DNA of 64,000 bases from Pedobacter chinensis (GTDB taxonomy: Bacteria; Bacteroidota; Bacteroidia; Sphingobacteriales; Sphingobacteriaceae), in assembly GCF_003339865.1 (NCBI RefSeq), contig NZ_QPKV01000003.1, forward strand, positions 1,090,840 through 1,154,839, read 5' to 3'. Both the position numbers and the translations under genes were made by a program. Shown one piece after another: positions 25,478 to 34,780 of the stretch (the first letter of the stretch is position 1; each line of letters opens with the position of its first letter). The notes beneath the pieces are model-generated. The model had not been told where the DNA came from. It did no database searches and saw only the letters and a program-made list of their open reading frames with translations.

Positions 25478-25508
25478 TTTGAAAATTAATAATTCTTGTC
25501 TATCTTTG
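25478..25508 (+). promoter_or_regulatory. S10-spc operon promoter (Bacteroidota type)
   Basis: TTTG at 25478-25481, 19-bp spacer, TATCTTTG at 25501-25508, a full match to the phylum consensus. It lies 77 bp before rplC, showing that the superoperon starts at rplC here and not at rpsJ. Confidence 0.8.
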
Positions 25509-25585
25509 CCGTCCCTTTCGGGGGATGTACAACCACCTTGAACGAAGCCCTACTGCTTCGATGGGTGTTAAAAAGAAAAGATAAA
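25509..25585 (+). promoter_or_regulatory. structured mRNA leader of rplC
   Basis: The 77-nt leader holds a GTCCC-TTTC-GGGGGA hairpin next to the start of transcription and a perfect CGAAGC / GCTTCG stem (25543-25548, 25555-25560) with a 6-nt loop. Ribosomal-protein leaders often bind an encoded protein (L4 in the enterobacterial S10 operon); that use here is inference. Confidence 0.45.
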
Positions 25586-26203
25586 ATGTCAGGAATTATT
25601 GGAAAAAAAGTAGGAATGACCAGTATTTTCGATGCAGAAGGAAGAAACATTCCTTGTACTGTAATCGAAGCTGGGCCTTGTGTAGTTACACAAGTAAAGA
25701 CCGAAGAAAAAGACGGGTATTCATCAATCCAGTTGGGTTACGATGAGAAAAAAGAGAAAAACACAACTCAACCGTTAAAAGGCCATTTCGCGAAAGCAAA
25801 CACAACTCCGAAACGCAAACTTGTTGAATTCAATTCGTTTACAACTTCACTTAATTTAGGTGATGTAGTAACAGTTGATGCATTCGAGGAAGGCGATTTT
25901 GTTGATGTTGTAGGTACCTCAAAAGGTAAAGGTTTTCAGGGTGTTGTAAAACGCCACGGATTTGCCGGTGTTGGTATGCAGACTCACGGTCAGCATAACC
26001 GTTTACGTGCCCCAGGTTCATTGGGAGCATCATCATTCCCATCACGTGTATTCAAAGGAATGCGCATGGCAGGAAGAACAGGCGGAGACAGAGTGAAAAT
26101 TCAAAACTTACAGGTTTTGAAGATTTATGCTGATCAAAACTTATTAGTAGTTAGTGGTTCCATTCCAGGAGCTAAAGGTTCTTACGTAATCTTAGACAAG
26201 TAA
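25586..26203 (+). CDS. rplC: 50S ribosomal protein L3
   Basis: 205 residues from the ATG at 25586; a longer frame from 25496 would begin inside the promoter. L3 binds 23S rRNA early in assembly and reaches the peptidyl-transferase centre with its central loop. The start [13 protein letters not shown] and the loop motif [20 protein letters not shown] with [20 protein letters not shown] are diagnostic. First gene of the S10-spc-alpha superoperon here; rplD follows after 4 bp. Confidence 0.97.
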   Translation: MSGIIGKKVGMTSIFDAEGRNIPCTVIEAGPCVVTQVKTEEKDGYSSIQLGYDEKKEKNTTQPLKGHFAKANTTPKRKLVEFNSFTTSLNLGDVVTVDAFEEGDFVDVVGTSKGKGFQGVVKRHGFAGVGMQTHGQHNRLRAPGSLGASSFPSRVFKGMRMAGRTGGDRVKIQNLQVLKIYADQNLLVVSGSIPGAKGSYVILDK

Positions 26204-26207
26204 TCAG

Positions 26208-26837
26208 ATGGAAGTTAAAGTATTAAACATTTCAGGTAAAGAAACAGGTGCCAAGGTGCAACTTCCTGAATCGGTATTTGGTATCGAGCCTAACGACCAC
26301 GCGATTTATTTAGATGTAAAACAGTATTTGGCTAACCAACGTCAAGGTACTCACAAATCTAAACAACGTAACGAGATTGCAGGTTCTACCCGTAAACTAT
26401 ACAAACAAAAAGGTACAGGTGGTGCCCGTGCCGGAAGCATTAAATCTCCATTATTTAATGGTGGTGGTCGTGTTTTTGGTCCTCAGCCACGTGATTATAG
26501 TTTTAAATTGAACAAGAAATTAAAATCATTAGCACGTAAATCTGCTTTAGCTTATAAAGCAAAAGATAACAACGTGGTAGTTTTAGAAGATTTCAACTTC
26601 GATACAATTAAAACTAAAAACTATACAAGTTTAATTTCAGCATTAAACGTTGGAACTCAAAAAACTTTGTTGGTTTTACCTGCACAAAATAATAATATCT
26701 ATTTATCAAGCAGAAACGTTCAGAAAACTAAAGTAATCACTGCAGCAGAATTAAATACTTATGATGTATTAAACGCTGGTGTTCTTGTGTTAACTGCTGA
26801 TTCTGTTAAAACTTTGGAGGAGGCATTTGCCAAGTAA
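26208..26837 (+). CDS. rplD: 50S ribosomal protein L4
   Basis: 209 residues. Its globular domain sits on the 50S surface and its extended loop lines the exit tunnel ([21 protein letters not shown] with [21 protein letters not shown]). In enterobacteria L4 represses its own operon through the leader; whether it does so here is open, but a structured leader is present upstream of rplC. The gene sits between rplC (4-bp gap) and rplW (1-bp gap). Confidence 0.97.
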   Translation: MEVKVLNISGKETGAKVQLPESVFGIEPNDHAIYLDVKQYLANQRQGTHKSKQRNEIAGSTRKLYKQKGTGGARAGSIKSPLFNGGGRVFGPQPRDYSFKLNKKLKSLARKSALAYKAKDNNVVVLEDFNFDTIKTKNYTSLISALNVGTQKTLLVLPAQNNNIYLSSRNVQKTKVITAAELNTYDVLNAGVLVLTADSVKTLEEAFAK

Positions 26838-26838
26838 T

Positions 26839-27129
26839 ATGGAAATTTTAAAAAAACCAATATTAACCGAAAAAGCTTCAGCTTTAACTGAGAAATCTAA
26901 CCGTTTCACTTTTAGCGTTAACCACAAGGCTAACAAAATCCAGATTAAAGCAGCAATTGAGAAATTGTACGGTGTAACCATCGTTGCAGTTAACACAATG
27001 GTTGTTGATGGAAAAGCTAAATCTCGTTACACTAAAGCAGGTTTTGTATCAGGCCGTAGTCCTAAATACAAAAAAGCAATCGTAACGTTAAAAGACGGCG
27101 AAACAATAGATTATTACGCAACCCTTTAA
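26839..27129 (+). CDS. rplW: 50S ribosomal protein L23
   Basis: 96 residues from ATG 26839, 1 bp after the rplD stop; an in-frame upstream start at 26827 would overlap rplD without need. L23 lies at the tunnel exit and is the docking point for trigger factor and SRP. ILKKPILTEKASALTE, FTFSVNHKANKIQIKAAIE and YGVTIVAVNTMV are family motifs. A GGAGGAGG inside the end of rplD is well placed as a ribosome-binding site. Confidence 0.96.
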   Translation: MEILKKPILTEKASALTEKSNRFTFSVNHKANKIQIKAAIEKLYGVTIVAVNTMVVDGKAKSRYTKAGFVSGRSPKYKKAIVTLKDGETIDYYATL

Positions 27130-27149
27130 TTTAATAATTAATTATAACT

Positions 27150-27974
27150 ATGGGCTTAAGAAAATTTAAACCAGTTACTCCAGGTACCCGCTTTAGAGTT
27201 GGTGCTAGTTTTACGGAGATTACAGCAACCAAGCCCGAAAAATCATTGGTTGTATCATCAAAAAAGTCTGGTGGACGTAACAACACAGGTAAAATGACTA
27301 TGCGCTACATGGGTGGTGGTCATAAAAAATCATATCGTTTAATCGACTTCAAACGCGATAAATTCGATATTCCTGCAACAGTAGCTACTGTTGAATACGA
27401 TCCAAACCGTACTGCCCGCATTGCATTATTACATTATGCAGATGGCGAGAAGCGTTATATCATTGCTCCTGAAGGTTTGCAAGTTGGTCAGAAATTAGTT
27501 TCTGGCGATACTGCAGCTCCAGAAGTAGGTAACACTTTAAAATTATCAAACATTCCATTAGGTTCTATCATCCACAATGTGGAGATCCACCCTGGAAAAG
27601 GAGCACAATTGGCTCGTAGCGCAGGTGCTTATGCACAATTAGCTGCCCGCGATGGTAAATATGCTACTTTAAAAATGCCTTCAGGCGAAACCCGTTTAAT
27701 CTTGACTACTTGTCTTGCTACAATCGGTGCTGTATCTAATTCAGATCACGCAAACGAAGTATTAGGTAAAGCTGGTCGTAAACGTTGGTTGGGCCGTCGT
27801 CCGAGAACCAGACCGGTAGCGATGAACCCAGTAGATCACCCAATGGGTGGTGGTGAAGGTAGATCATCAGGTGGTCACCCACGTTCAAGAAATGGTGTTT
27901 TAGCTAAAGGCTATAAAACCAGAGAACTTAAAAAATATTCTAATCGTTACATCATAGAGAGAAGGAAGAAATAA
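27150..27974 (+). CDS. rplB: 50S ribosomal protein L2
   Basis: 274 residues; primary rRNA binder needed for subunit association and peptidyl transfer. The C-terminal loop with the conserved histidine is intact ([20 protein letters not shown]), as are [21 protein letters not shown] and [16 protein letters not shown]. The gene overlaps the rpsS start by one base (TAATG), so translation is probably coupled. Confidence 0.97.
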   Translation: MGLRKFKPVTPGTRFRVGASFTEITATKPEKSLVVSSKKSGGRNNTGKMTMRYMGGGHKKSYRLIDFKRDKFDIPATVATVEYDPNRTARIALLHYADGEKRYIIAPEGLQVGQKLVSGDTAAPEVGNTLKLSNIPLGSIIHNVEIHPGKGAQLARSAGAYAQLAARDGKYATLKMPSGETRLILTTCLATIGAVSNSDHANEVLGKAGRKRWLGRRPRTRPVAMNPVDHPMGGGEGRSSGGHPRSRNGVLAKGYKTRELKKYSNRYIIERRKK

Positions 27975-28240
27975 TGGCTCGTTCGATAAAAAAAGGACCT
28001 TATATTGACCATAACGTAGAGAAAAAAGTTAGCTCTATGAATGATTCAGGCAAAAGAACTGTAATCAAAACTTGGTCTCGCAGATCAATGATCTCACCAG
28101 ATTTCGTAGGTCATACATTTGCAGTACACAACGGTAACAAATTCATCCCTGTGTACGTAACAGAAAACATGGTTGGTCACAAGTTGGGAGAATTTGCTCC
28201 AACCAGAACATTCAGAGGACACGCTGAAAAGAAAAAATAA
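27974..28240 (+). CDS. rpsS: 30S ribosomal protein S19
   Basis: 88 residues; head protein contacting S13 and the A-site region. [35 protein letters not shown] and [20 protein letters not shown] give a clear match. It shares the TAATG junction with rplB and lies 7 bp before rplV. Confidence 0.97.
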   Translation: MARSIKKGPYIDHNVEKKVSSMNDSGKRTVIKTWSRRSMISPDFVGHTFAVHNGNKFIPVYVTENMVGHKLGEFAPTRTFRGHAEKKK

Positions 28241-28247
28241 TTAGACA

Positions 28248-28607
28248 ATGGAAGCAATAGCAAAATTAAACAATTGTCCAACCTCACCGCGTAAGATGCG
28301 TTTGGTTGTAGATCTTATCAGAGGTGAACGTGTAGAAAAAGCATTAAGCGTTTTAAAGTTTACCAATAAAGAAGCAGCAATAAGAGTTGAGAAATTATTA
28401 TTATCTGCAATTAACAACTGGGAAGCTAAAAATGGTAAAACTTCTGATGGAAGTGAGCTATTTGTTAAAACGATTATGGTAGATGGTGGCCGTCAACTTA
28501 AACGTTTACGTCCGGCACCTCAAGGCCGTGGATATAGAATTCGCAAACGTTCTAACCACGTTACGCTGATTGTAGATAGTAAAAATACAGAAACAACTCA
28601 AAACTAA
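28248..28607 (+). CDS. rplV: 50S ribosomal protein L22
   Basis: 119 residues; its beta-hairpin lines the exit tunnel near the macrolide site. Family motifs: [40 protein letters not shown] and [16 protein letters not shown], the last covering the hairpin. No insertion or deletion of the resistance type is visible. Located 7 bp after rpsS and 9 bp before rpsC. Confidence 0.96.
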   Translation: MEAIAKLNNCPTSPRKMRLVVDLIRGERVEKALSVLKFTNKEAAIRVEKLLLSAINNWEAKNGKTSDGSELFVKTIMVDGGRQLKRLRPAPQGRGYRIRKRSNHVTLIVDSKNTETTQN

Positions 28608-28616
28608 TTTTAGGAA

Positions 28617-29453
28617 ATGGGACAAAAAGCAAATCCAATAGGTAACAGGTTAGGTATCATCAAAGGATGGGATTCTAACTGGTTCGGTGGCAACAACTAC
28701 TCCGATAAATTAGTTGAAGATGAGAAAATAAGAAAATACCTTTCTGCCCGTATCGCTAAAGGTGGTGTTGCTAAAGTGGTTATCGAGCGTACGTTAAAAC
28801 GTATCACGGTAACAATCCACACAGCTCGCCCAGGTATTGTAATCGGTAAAGCAGGTGCTGAGGTTGATAAAATCAAAGAAGAGTTAAAGAAATTGACTAA
28901 AAAGGAAATTCAAATTAACATCTTCGAGATTAAACGCCCTGAACTTGATGCACAATTAGTTGCAGAAGGTGTTGCAAAACAATTAGAAGCAAGGATCTCA
29001 TTCCGTAGAGCAATGAAATCTTCTATCGCATCAACCATGCGTATGGGTGCTGAAGGTATCAAAATCATGACTTCTGGTCGTTTAGGTGGTGCTGAAATGG
29101 CTCGTACTGAACAGTACAAAGAAGGAAGAGTGCCTTTGCATACATTCCGTGCTGATATTGATTATGCTTTAGCTGAAGCTTTAACCACTTATGGTAAAAT
29201 CGGCGTTAAAGTATGGATCTGTAAAGGTGAGGTTTATGGAAAACGTGATTTGTCTCCAAACATCGGTTCGACAAACAACGGTCCAAAAGGCCAGTCAGAT
29301 AAACCAGCCTTCGGTGGAAGAGATAACAGAGGTGGTGGAAGAGATAACCGTGGCGGTGGAGACAGACGTGGTGGAAACCAAGGTGGTCGCCCAGGTCAAG
29401 GTGGTGCAAACAGAGGTGGTGGCGCAGGCGCTAACAGAGGTCCTCGTAAATAA
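28617..29453 (+). CDS. rpsC: 30S ribosomal protein S3 with long RGG-type C-terminal tail
   Basis: 278 residues, against the ~210-240 usual for S3. Core residues 1-210 are normal: [20 protein letters not shown], the KH motif [20 protein letters not shown], and [20 protein letters not shown]3 sits at the mRNA entry channel and contributes to helicase activity. From about residue 225 the chain becomes Gly/Arg/Asn-rich with repeated [10 protein letters not shown] units, resembling RGG boxes of RNA-binding proteins. The reading frame and codon use are continuous, so the tail is part of the protein. Confidence 0.96.
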   Translation: MGQKANPIGNRLGIIKGWDSNWFGGNNYSDKLVEDEKIRKYLSARIAKGGVAKVVIERTLKRITVTIHTARPGIVIGKAGAEVDKIKEELKKLTKKEIQINIFEIKRPELDAQLVAEGVAKQLEARISFRRAMKSSIASTMRMGAEGIKIMTSGRLGGAEMARTEQYKEGRVPLHTFRADIDYALAEALTTYGKIGVKVWICKGEVYGKRDLSPNIGSTNNGPKGQSDKPAFGGRDNRGGGRDNRGGGDRRGGNQGGRPGQGGANRGGGAGANRGPRK

Positions 29454-29493
29454 TTGATTTATTAACATCGTTTAACGATTAGAACAAAATAAA

Positions 29494-29916
29494 ATGTTAC
29501 AGCCAAAAAGAACGAAGTTCAGGAAGATGCAAAAAGGCAGAATGAAGGGTTTAGCTTCTCGTGGAGCTGAATTAGCATTCGGATCTTTCGGTATCAAATC
29601 TTTAGAAGCTACTTGGATCACAAGTCGCCAGATAGAGGCTGCCCGTATTGCCGTAACACGTTTCATGAAACGTGAAGGTCAGGTATGGATCAGAATTTTC
29701 CCGGACAAACCGGTAACTAAGAAACCTGCTGAGGTACGTATGGGTAAAGGTAAAGGTGCTCCTGAATATTGGGTAGCAGTTGTAAGACCTGGACGTGTAA
29801 TTTTCGAAGCTGAAGGTGTGCCTTTAGAAGTAGCTAAAGAAGCATTACGTTTAGCCGCTCAGAAATTACCAATCCAAACCAAATTCGTAGTACGTAGAGA
29901 TTACGTAGAAGCATAG
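29494..29916 (+). CDS. rplP: 50S ribosomal protein L16
   Basis: 140 residues; late-assembling protein near the A-site tRNA elbow. Family motifs: [59 protein letters not shown]. The loop PEYW-V-AVV carries the conserved arginine region that is hydroxylated in some bacteria. It is followed by a 73-bp gap with a weak GTTGAG/CTCAAC hairpin before rpmC. Confidence 0.97.
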   Translation: MLQPKRTKFRKMQKGRMKGLASRGAELAFGSFGIKSLEATWITSRQIEAARIAVTRFMKREGQVWIRIFPDKPVTKKPAEVRMGKGKGAPEYWVAVVRPGRVIFEAEGVPLEVAKEALRLAAQKLPIQTKFVVRRDYVEA

Positions 29917-29989
29917 TAAAGTGTTGAGGTGAATGTTGTAAATACTTGTTTATTATAACCGCTACACTCAACGTAAAAGAAAAAGAAAA

Positions 29990-30202
29990 ATGAAAAATTC
30001 AGAAATCACAGGGCTTTCAAAGGAAGAATTAGTAGCTAAGATTGCGGAAGAAAAAGAGAACTTATCAAAGTTAAAGTTCGCTCACACTATTTCAGCTATC
30101 GAAAATCCTTCGCGTATTGCAAAAGTAAGGAAAGACATAGCCCGTTTAAACACTGAGTTGACTAAAGTGAAAAACACTGAGTCAGCTACTGAAACTAAAT
30201 AA
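29990..30202 (+). CDS. rpmC: 50S ribosomal protein L29
   Basis: 70 residues; two-helix protein next to L23 at the tunnel exit. The start ([20 protein letters not shown]) and [21 protein letters not shown] fit the family, with a short Thr/Glu/Lys tail ([10 protein letters not shown]) beyond the usual end. The rpsQ start follows 13 bp later. Confidence 0.95.
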   Translation: MKNSEITGLSKEELVAKIAEEKENLSKLKFAHTISAIENPSRIAKVRKDIARLNTELTKVKNTESATETK

Positions 30203-30215
30203 TTTGAGAGTCGAC

Positions 30216-30470
30216 ATGGAAAGACAATTAAGAAAAACAAGAACGGGGTTAGTAGTAAGCAACAAGATGGATAAATCTGTTGTAGTGAGCGTGGAACGTA
30301 AAGTGAAACACCCGATTTATGGTAAGTTCGTTAAGAAAACTACCAAATTTATGGCTCATGATGAGAAAAACGAATGTGGTATCGGTGATACTGTATTAAT
30401 TATGGAAACTCGTCCGTTGAGCAAAAACAAGAACTGGAGATTGGTACAAATTTTAGAAAGAGCTAAATAA
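30216..30470 (+). CDS. rpsQ: 30S ribosomal protein S17
   Basis: 84 residues from ATG 30216; a TTG at 30204 gives a longer version that adds four residues and is less likely. Primary 16S rRNA binder with an OB fold: [39 protein letters not shown] and [17 protein letters not shown]. Adjacent to rplN with a 1-bp gap. Confidence 0.96.
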   Translation: MERQLRKTRTGLVVSNKMDKSVVVSVERKVKHPIYGKFVKKTTKFMAHDEKNECGIGDTVLIMETRPLSKNKNWRLVQILERAK

Positions 30471-30471
30471 G

Positions 30472-30840
30472 ATGGTACAACAGGAATCGAGATTAAACGT
30501 TGCTGATAACAGCGGCGCAAAAGAAGTATTGGTAATTCGCGTGCTAGGTGGAACCGGCAAACGTTATGCTTCAATTGGTGATAAAGTAGTTGTTACCGTA
30601 AAAAGCGCATTACCGTCAGGTAATATTAAAAAAGGTACAGTTTCTAAAGCAGTTGTGGTAAGAACTAAAAAAGAGATCAGACGTAAGGATGGTTCTTATA
30701 TCCGTTTTGACGATAATGCTGCTGTATTATTGAACGCACAGGATGAGCCAAGAGGTACACGTATCTTTGGCCCGGTTGCGAGAGAACTACGTGAAAAACA
30801 ATTCATGAAAATTGTATCATTAGCACCGGAGGTATTATAA
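30472..30840 (+). CDS. rplN: 50S ribosomal protein L14
   Basis: 122 residues; contacts 16S rRNA in the intersubunit bridge with L19. [19 protein letters not shown], the glycine-rich loop [20 protein letters not shown] and [20 protein letters not shown] are diagnostic. Length is exactly the family standard. Starts one base after rpsQ; rplX follows one base after its stop. Confidence 0.97.
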   Translation: MVQQESRLNVADNSGAKEVLVIRVLGGTGKRYASIGDKVVVTVKSALPSGNIKKGTVSKAVVVRTKKEIRRKDGSYIRFDDNAAVLLNAQDEPRGTRIFGPVARELREKQFMKIVSLAPEVL

Positions 30841-30841
30841 A

Positions 30842-31183
30842 ATGGGAAACAAAGTAAATACACCATCAAAACTTAAAATCCGCACTGGAGATTTAGTTAA
30901 AGTCATTGCTGGCGATTCAAAAGGTCAACAAGGAAAAGTACTTTCAGTACAAATAGATAAAAACAGAGCCATTGTAGAAGGCGTTAACTTAGTATCTAAA
31001 CATACTAAACCAAATGCTGCGAATCCAAACGGTGGTATTATAAAAAAAGAAGCTGCTCTTCACATTTCTAACTTGATGTTGGTTGATCCAAAATCTGGTA
31101 AAGCCACTCGCGTTGGTCGTAAGCTTAACGCTGATGGTAAATTAGTTAGAGTTGCTAAAATTTCAGGGGAGGAAATTAAATAA
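30842..31183 (+). CDS. rplX: 50S ribosomal protein L24
   Basis: 113 residues; assembly initiator of the 50S with a KOW motif ([20 protein letters not shown]), followed by [20 protein letters not shown] and the C-terminal [28 protein letters not shown] near its 3' end serves rplE, whose ATG overlaps the rplX stop by one base. Confidence 0.96.
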   Translation: MGNKVNTPSKLKIRTGDLVKVIAGDSKGQQGKVLSVQIDKNRAIVEGVNLVSKHTKPNAANPNGGIIKKEAALHISNLMLVDPKSGKATRVGRKLNADGKLVRVAKISGEEIK

Positions 31184-31746
31184 TGGCTACACCTAGATTA
31201 AAAAGCAAATACAAAGAAGAAGTTGTAAATGCATTAAAAGAAAAATTTCAGTACAAAACTGTAATGCAGGTTCCTAAATTGGAAAAAATCTGTATCAATC
31301 AGGGTGTTGGTCGTTTTTCTGTTACTGATAAAAAGATTATGGATACTACAATCGTTGAGTTGTCTACCATCACTGGTCAACAAGCGGTTCCGGCACAATC
31401 TAAAAAAGATATCTCTAACTTTAAATTACGTAAAGGTATGCCGGTAGGTGTGCGCGTAACATTACGTGATAACAATATGTATGAGTTCTTAGATCGTTTG
31501 ATCTCTGTAGCTTTGCCACGTATTCGTGATTTCAAAGGTATTAACGATAAAGGTTTCGATGGAAAAGGTAATTACACTTTAGGTGTTACTGAACAAATCA
31601 TCTTTCCTGAGATTAATATAGATAAAATCAATAAAATTTTAGGGATGGATATAACTTTCGTAACTTCGGCAAAATCTGACGTTGAAGCCCTTGAGTTATT
31701 GAAACAATTCGGATTACCATTTAAAAATCAAAAAACAGCAGAATAA
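31183..31746 (+). CDS. rplE: 50S ribosomal protein L5
   Basis: 187 residues; binds 5S rRNA and reaches the P-site tRNA. Motifs: [73 protein letters not shown] and [19 protein letters not shown]. It overlaps both neighbours, rplX and rpsN, by one base, so translation is coupled along this stretch. Confidence 0.97.
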   Translation: MATPRLKSKYKEEVVNALKEKFQYKTVMQVPKLEKICINQGVGRFSVTDKKIMDTTIVELSTITGQQAVPAQSKKDISNFKLRKGMPVGVRVTLRDNNMYEFLDRLISVALPRIRDFKGINDKGFDGKGNYTLGVTEQIIFPEINIDKINKILGMDITFVTSAKSDVEALELLKQFGLPFKNQKTAE

Positions 31747-32015
31747 TGGCAAAAGAAGGTGTAAAAGCACGCGAAGTTAAGCGCCAAAAATTGGTAGCTA
31801 GATACGCTGAAAAACGTGCAGTATTAAAAGCTGCGGGAGATTTCGAGGGTTTAGATAAATTACCTAAAAACTCATCTCCGGTACGTTTACACAACCGTTG
31901 TAAATTAACTGGTCGTCCACGTGGTTACATGCGTACCTTTGGTATTTCAAGGGTAACGTTCCGCCAAATGGCACTAGACGGTAAAATACCAGGTGTTAAA
32001 AAAGCATCTTGGTAA
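31746..32015 (+). CDS. rpsN: 30S ribosomal protein S14 (zinc-free form)
   Basis: 89 residues. The C-terminal signature [20 protein letters not shown] with [21 protein letters not shown] is clear. The protein is the longer form lacking the CxxC...CxxC zinc ribbon of the ~61-residue S14; only one cysteine occurs. It overlaps rplE by one base and is followed, 5 nt after its stop, by heptamer repeats and a large hairpin that separate it from rpsH by 153 bp. Confidence 0.96.
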   Translation: MAKEGVKAREVKRQKLVARYAEKRAVLKAAGDFEGLDKLPKNSSPVRLHNRCKLTGRPRGYMRTFGISRVTFRQMALDGKIPGVKKASW

Positions 32016-32020
32016 TATAA

Positions 32021-32078
32021 AGTAGCTAGTACTGAGTATCAGGTATCGAGACCAATTGGTTTCTTGATACTTGATACT
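32021..32078 (+). repeat. tandem heptamers and long hairpin after rpsN
   Basis: Heptamers AGTAGCT, AGTACTG, AGTATCA and GGTATCG start 5 nt after the rpsN stop. The downstream half (TTGATACTTGATACT) inverts them, giving a ~19-bp imperfect stem (32035-32053 with 32058-32078). It is closely related to the element after fusA. A second small hairpin (CCGCT/AGCGG) sits near 32128-32140 before rpsH. Confidence 0.65.
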
Positions 32079-32168
32079 TATGTCTATATACTATAATAAA
32101 GAATTTTAACCGATAGCAGGTCCCACCGCTGGGTAGCGGAAGGAAACCATTATCAAAAACAATAAATA

Positions 32169-32567
32169 ATGAATACAGATCCAATAGCAGATTATTTAAC
32201 AAGAGTAAGGAATGCCATTAAGGCCAACCACAGAGTTGTAGAAATTCCTGCATCAAACCTTAAAAAGGAAATCACTAAAGTACTTTTTGATAAAGGTTAC
32301 ATCGCGAATTATAAATTTGAGGATACTACAGTTCAAGGCACAATCAAAATTGCTTTGAAGTACAATCCAATAACTAAAATTCCTGCTATTCGTACATTAG
32401 TGCGAGTAAGTAAACCAGGTTTGAGACAATATGCAGGCGTTGAAAACATGCCAAGAGTATTAAACGGTTTAGGTATCGCAATCTTATCTACTTCTAAAGG
32501 CGTAATGACCGACAAAGAAGCAGCCAAATTAAACATTGGTGGTGAGGTATTGTGTCACGTTTATTAA
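32169..32567 (+). CDS. rpsH: 30S ribosomal protein S8
   Basis: 132 residues; binds helix 21 of 16S rRNA and, in enterobacteria, represses the spc operon. Motifs: DPIADYLTRVRNAIKANHRV, the central VSKPGLRQYAG and the C-terminal GIAILSTSKGVMTDKEAAKL with GGEVLCHVY. It begins a new run of tightly spaced genes after the rpsN hairpin region; rplF starts 19 bp later with an AGGAG upstream. Confidence 0.97.
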   Translation: MNTDPIADYLTRVRNAIKANHRVVEIPASNLKKEITKVLFDKGYIANYKFEDTTVQGTIKIALKYNPITKIPAIRTLVRVSKPGLRQYAGVENMPRVLNGLGIAILSTSKGVMTDKEAAKLNIGGEVLCHVY

Positions 32568-32586
32568 TATTTAGGAGAACAACACA

Positions 32587-33144
32587 ATGTCAAGAATAGG
32601 AAAAGCCCCAATTACAATCCCTGCAGGTGTTACAATTACCGTATCTAACGATAACGTGGTAACTGTAAAAGGTCCTAAAGGTGAATTAACACAAGCAGTA
32701 GATTCAGATATCACTGTAAGTCAGGAAGATGGAATTTTAACAGTTCAACGTCCATCAGAACAAAAGAAACACAAAGCATTACACGGTTTATACCGCTCAT
32801 TGCTTAACAATATGGTTATTGGTGTTACAGAAGGTTATACTTTAACTCAAGAATTAGTAGGTGTTGGTTACCGTGCTACAAACCAAGGTAACACACTAGA
32901 TTTAGTTTTGGGTTATTCTCACCACTATGTATTCCAGTTACCAGCTGAGATTAAAGTTACTACTCAATCTGAAAAAGGTCAAACACCTAAAATCATTTTG
33001 GAAAGTATAGACAAACAATTGATCGGTCAGGTAGCAGCGAAAATCCGTTCGTTACGTGCACCAGAGCCATATAAAGGTAAAGGTATCAAGTTTGTAGGTG
33101 AAGTGTTAAGAAGAAAAGCAGGTAAATCAGCATCTAAAAAATAG
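32587..33144 (+). CDS. rplF: 50S ribosomal protein L6
   Basis: 185 residues in two related folds near the GTPase-associated centre. Motifs: [46 protein letters not shown], and the C-terminal [20 protein letters not shown]. Length is normal. It precedes rplR by 5 bp. Confidence 0.97.
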   Translation: MSRIGKAPITIPAGVTITVSNDNVVTVKGPKGELTQAVDSDITVSQEDGILTVQRPSEQKKHKALHGLYRSLLNNMVIGVTEGYTLTQELVGVGYRATNQGNTLDLVLGYSHHYVFQLPAEIKVTTQSEKGQTPKIILESIDKQLIGQVAAKIRSLRAPEPYKGKGIKFVGEVLRRKAGKSASKK

Positions 33145-33149
33145 TAATC

Positions 33150-33503
33150 ATGGCAGGTAAAAAATTATCAAGAAGAGATCGTATTAAAAAAGGGATCAGA
33201 AAAAGACTTACCGGTTCGGAAGAGCGTCCAAGGTTATCTGTATATAGAAGCAATAAAGGGATTTATGCGCAGGTAATTAACGATGTAACCGGTAAAACAA
33301 TTGCATCAGCATCATCATTATCGAAAGATTTTACTGGTACTGGAAATAAAAGCGACCAATCAGTTGCAGTAGGCAAATTAGTTGCTGAAAAAGCAATTGC
33401 TGCTGGTGTTAAAGAAGTTGTTTTCGATAGAAACGGCTATTTATACCACGGTCGTGTAAAATCGTTGGCAGAGGGTGCCCGCGAAGCTGGTTTAGTATTT
33501 TAA
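33150..33503 (+). CDS. rplR: 50S ribosomal protein L18
   Basis: 117 residues; carries 5S rRNA with L5 into the central protuberance. Motifs: [38 protein letters not shown] and the C-terminal [20 protein letters not shown] with AREAGLVF. Located 5 bp after rplF and 17 bp before rpsE. Confidence 0.97.
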   Translation: MAGKKLSRRDRIKKGIRKRLTGSEERPRLSVYRSNKGIYAQVINDVTGKTIASASSLSKDFTGTGNKSDQSVAVGKLVAEKAIAAGVKEVVFDRNGYLYHGRVKSLAEGAREAGLVF

Positions 33504-33520
33504 TCTGAAGAAAAAGTAAG

Positions 33521-34039
33521 ATGTCAACTATCAATATAAAAAGAGTAAAAACCACCGATATCGAATTAAAGGATCGTTTGGTTAGTATACAACGTGTTGC
33601 CAAAGTAACCAAAGGTGGTCGTACTTTCAGCTTCTCAGCAATTGTTGTTGTTGGAGATGAGAACGGTGTTGTTGGTTTCGGTTTAGGTAAAGCGAAAGAG
33701 GTAACTGAAGCAATCGCTAAAGGTGTGGATGATGCTAAAAAGAACTTAGTTAAAGTTCCAATTTTAAATGGTACTGTTCCTCACGAGCAAATCGGTAAAT
33801 TTTCAGGTGGTTTTGTATTAATCAAACCAGCTGCAGTAGGTACCGGAGTAATTGCTGGTGGTGCGATGCGTGCTGTATTAGAGAGTGCCGGCGTTCATAA
33901 CGTGTTGGCAAAATCTAAAGGTTCATCAAACCCACACAACGTGGTAAAAGCAACTGTTGATGCATTAACTAAAATGCGTGATGCTTATACAGTAGCTCAA
34001 ACTCGTGGTATAGATTTAAACAAAGTATTTAACGGATAA
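33521..34039 (+). CDS. rpsE: 30S ribosomal protein S5
   Basis: 172 residues; contributes with S3 and S4 to mRNA entry and decoding accuracy. The double-stranded-RNA-like N-terminal domain holds [20 protein letters not shown] and [20 protein letters not shown]; the C-terminal domain holds [20 protein letters not shown] and the [18 protein letters not shown] loop. Followed after 4 bp by rpmD. Confidence 0.97.
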   Translation: MSTINIKRVKTTDIELKDRLVSIQRVAKVTKGGRTFSFSAIVVVGDENGVVGFGLGKAKEVTEAIAKGVDDAKKNLVKVPILNGTVPHEQIGKFSGGFVLIKPAAVGTGVIAGGAMRAVLESAGVHNVLAKSKGSSNPHNVVKATVDALTKMRDAYTVAQTRGIDLNKVFNG

Positions 34040-34043
34040 TATC

Positions 34044-34223
34044 ATGGCTAAGATCAAAATAACACAAGTAAAAAGCGTTATCGACAGAAGCGAGCGCCAA
34101 AAAAGAACCGTTCAGGCTTTGGGTTTATCTAAAATGAACCAAAGCGTTGAAGTAGAAGCTACACCGCAAATTATCGGTATGATTCGTAAAGTGAATCACC
34201 TGGTAGCTATCGAAGCAATTTAA
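34044..34223 (+). CDS. rpmD: 50S ribosomal protein L30
   Basis: 59 residues, ATG 34044 to TAA 34221-34223. The translation starts AKIKITQVKSVIDRSERQKR, continues TVQALGLSKMNQSVEVEATP and ends RKVNHLVAIEAI, the complete L30 pattern (IKITQVKS, R-Q-TV-ALGL, MI-KVNHLV). Length and position between rpsE and rplO are as expected in the spc operon. A hairpin follows before rplO. Confidence 0.95.
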   Translation: MAKIKITQVKSVIDRSERQKRTVQALGLSKMNQSVEVEATPQIIGMIRKVNHLVAIEAI

Positions 34224-34234
34224 TAAAAATCTGA

Positions 34235-34265
34235 AGCTAGTATAGGGGTATCCCTGTACTGGCTT
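34235..34265 (+). promoter_or_regulatory. terminator-like hairpin between rpmD and rplO
   Basis: AGCTAGTATAGGGG and TCCCTGTACTGGCT form an imperfect 13-bp stem with a tight loop, followed by TTTATATATG. It lies inside the operon, 12 nt after rpmD, and could lower expression of rplO-secY relative to the genes before it. Confidence 0.5.
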
Positions 34266-34326
34266 TATATATGTTTAATCGTTGTACCTGTTTAGTGAAA
34301 GCGAAGGGCAACACAAATTCAAAAAA

Positions 34327-34773
34327 ATGAATTTAAGTAATTTAAAACCTGCAAAAGGTTCTACAAAAAACAGCAAAAGAATTGGTCGTGGTACAGGTTC
34401 TGGTCGTGGTGGTACTTCAACTCGTGGTCACAAAGGTGCGGGTTCTCGTTCAGGTCACTCTACTAAAATCGGTTTCGAAGGTGGTCAAATGCCTTTACAA
34501 CGTCGCGTACCTAAAGTTGGTTTCAAACCAATTAACCGTACAGAGTATGTTGGTGTAAATTTAGATGTACTCCAAGGCTTAGCTGAAAAACATAACTTAA
34601 CAACTATCGATTTCGCTGCTTTACAGGCGCATGGTTTAGCTTCAAAAAATGACTTAGTTAAAATTTTAGGTCGTGGTGAAGTGAAAGCAAAATTAGAAGT
34701 TACTGCACATGCGTTTTCTGCAACCGCACAAAAAGCTATTGAAGCTGCAGGTGGTTCAATTGTAAAATTGTAA
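34327..34773 (+). CDS. rplO: 50S ribosomal protein L15
   Basis: 148 residues from ATG 34327; the longer frame from 34282 adds a leader not found in the family. Late-assembly protein with a long glycine/arginine-rich N-terminal extension ([40 protein letters not shown]) followed by the globular domain ending [15 protein letters not shown]. It lies 7 bp before secY, the usual spc order. Confidence 0.96.
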   Translation: MNLSNLKPAKGSTKNSKRIGRGTGSGRGGTSTRGHKGAGSRSGHSTKIGFEGGQMPLQRRVPKVGFKPINRTEYVGVNLDVLQGLAEKHNLTTIDFAALQAHGLASKNDLVKILGRGEVKAKLEVTAHAFSATAQKAIEAAGGSIVKL

Positions 34774-34780
34774 TTATTAA

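Noticed and set aside
25496..25585. Upstream extension of rplC
   Set aside because: Would begin at a TTG inside the -7 promoter element and adds residues foreign to L3.
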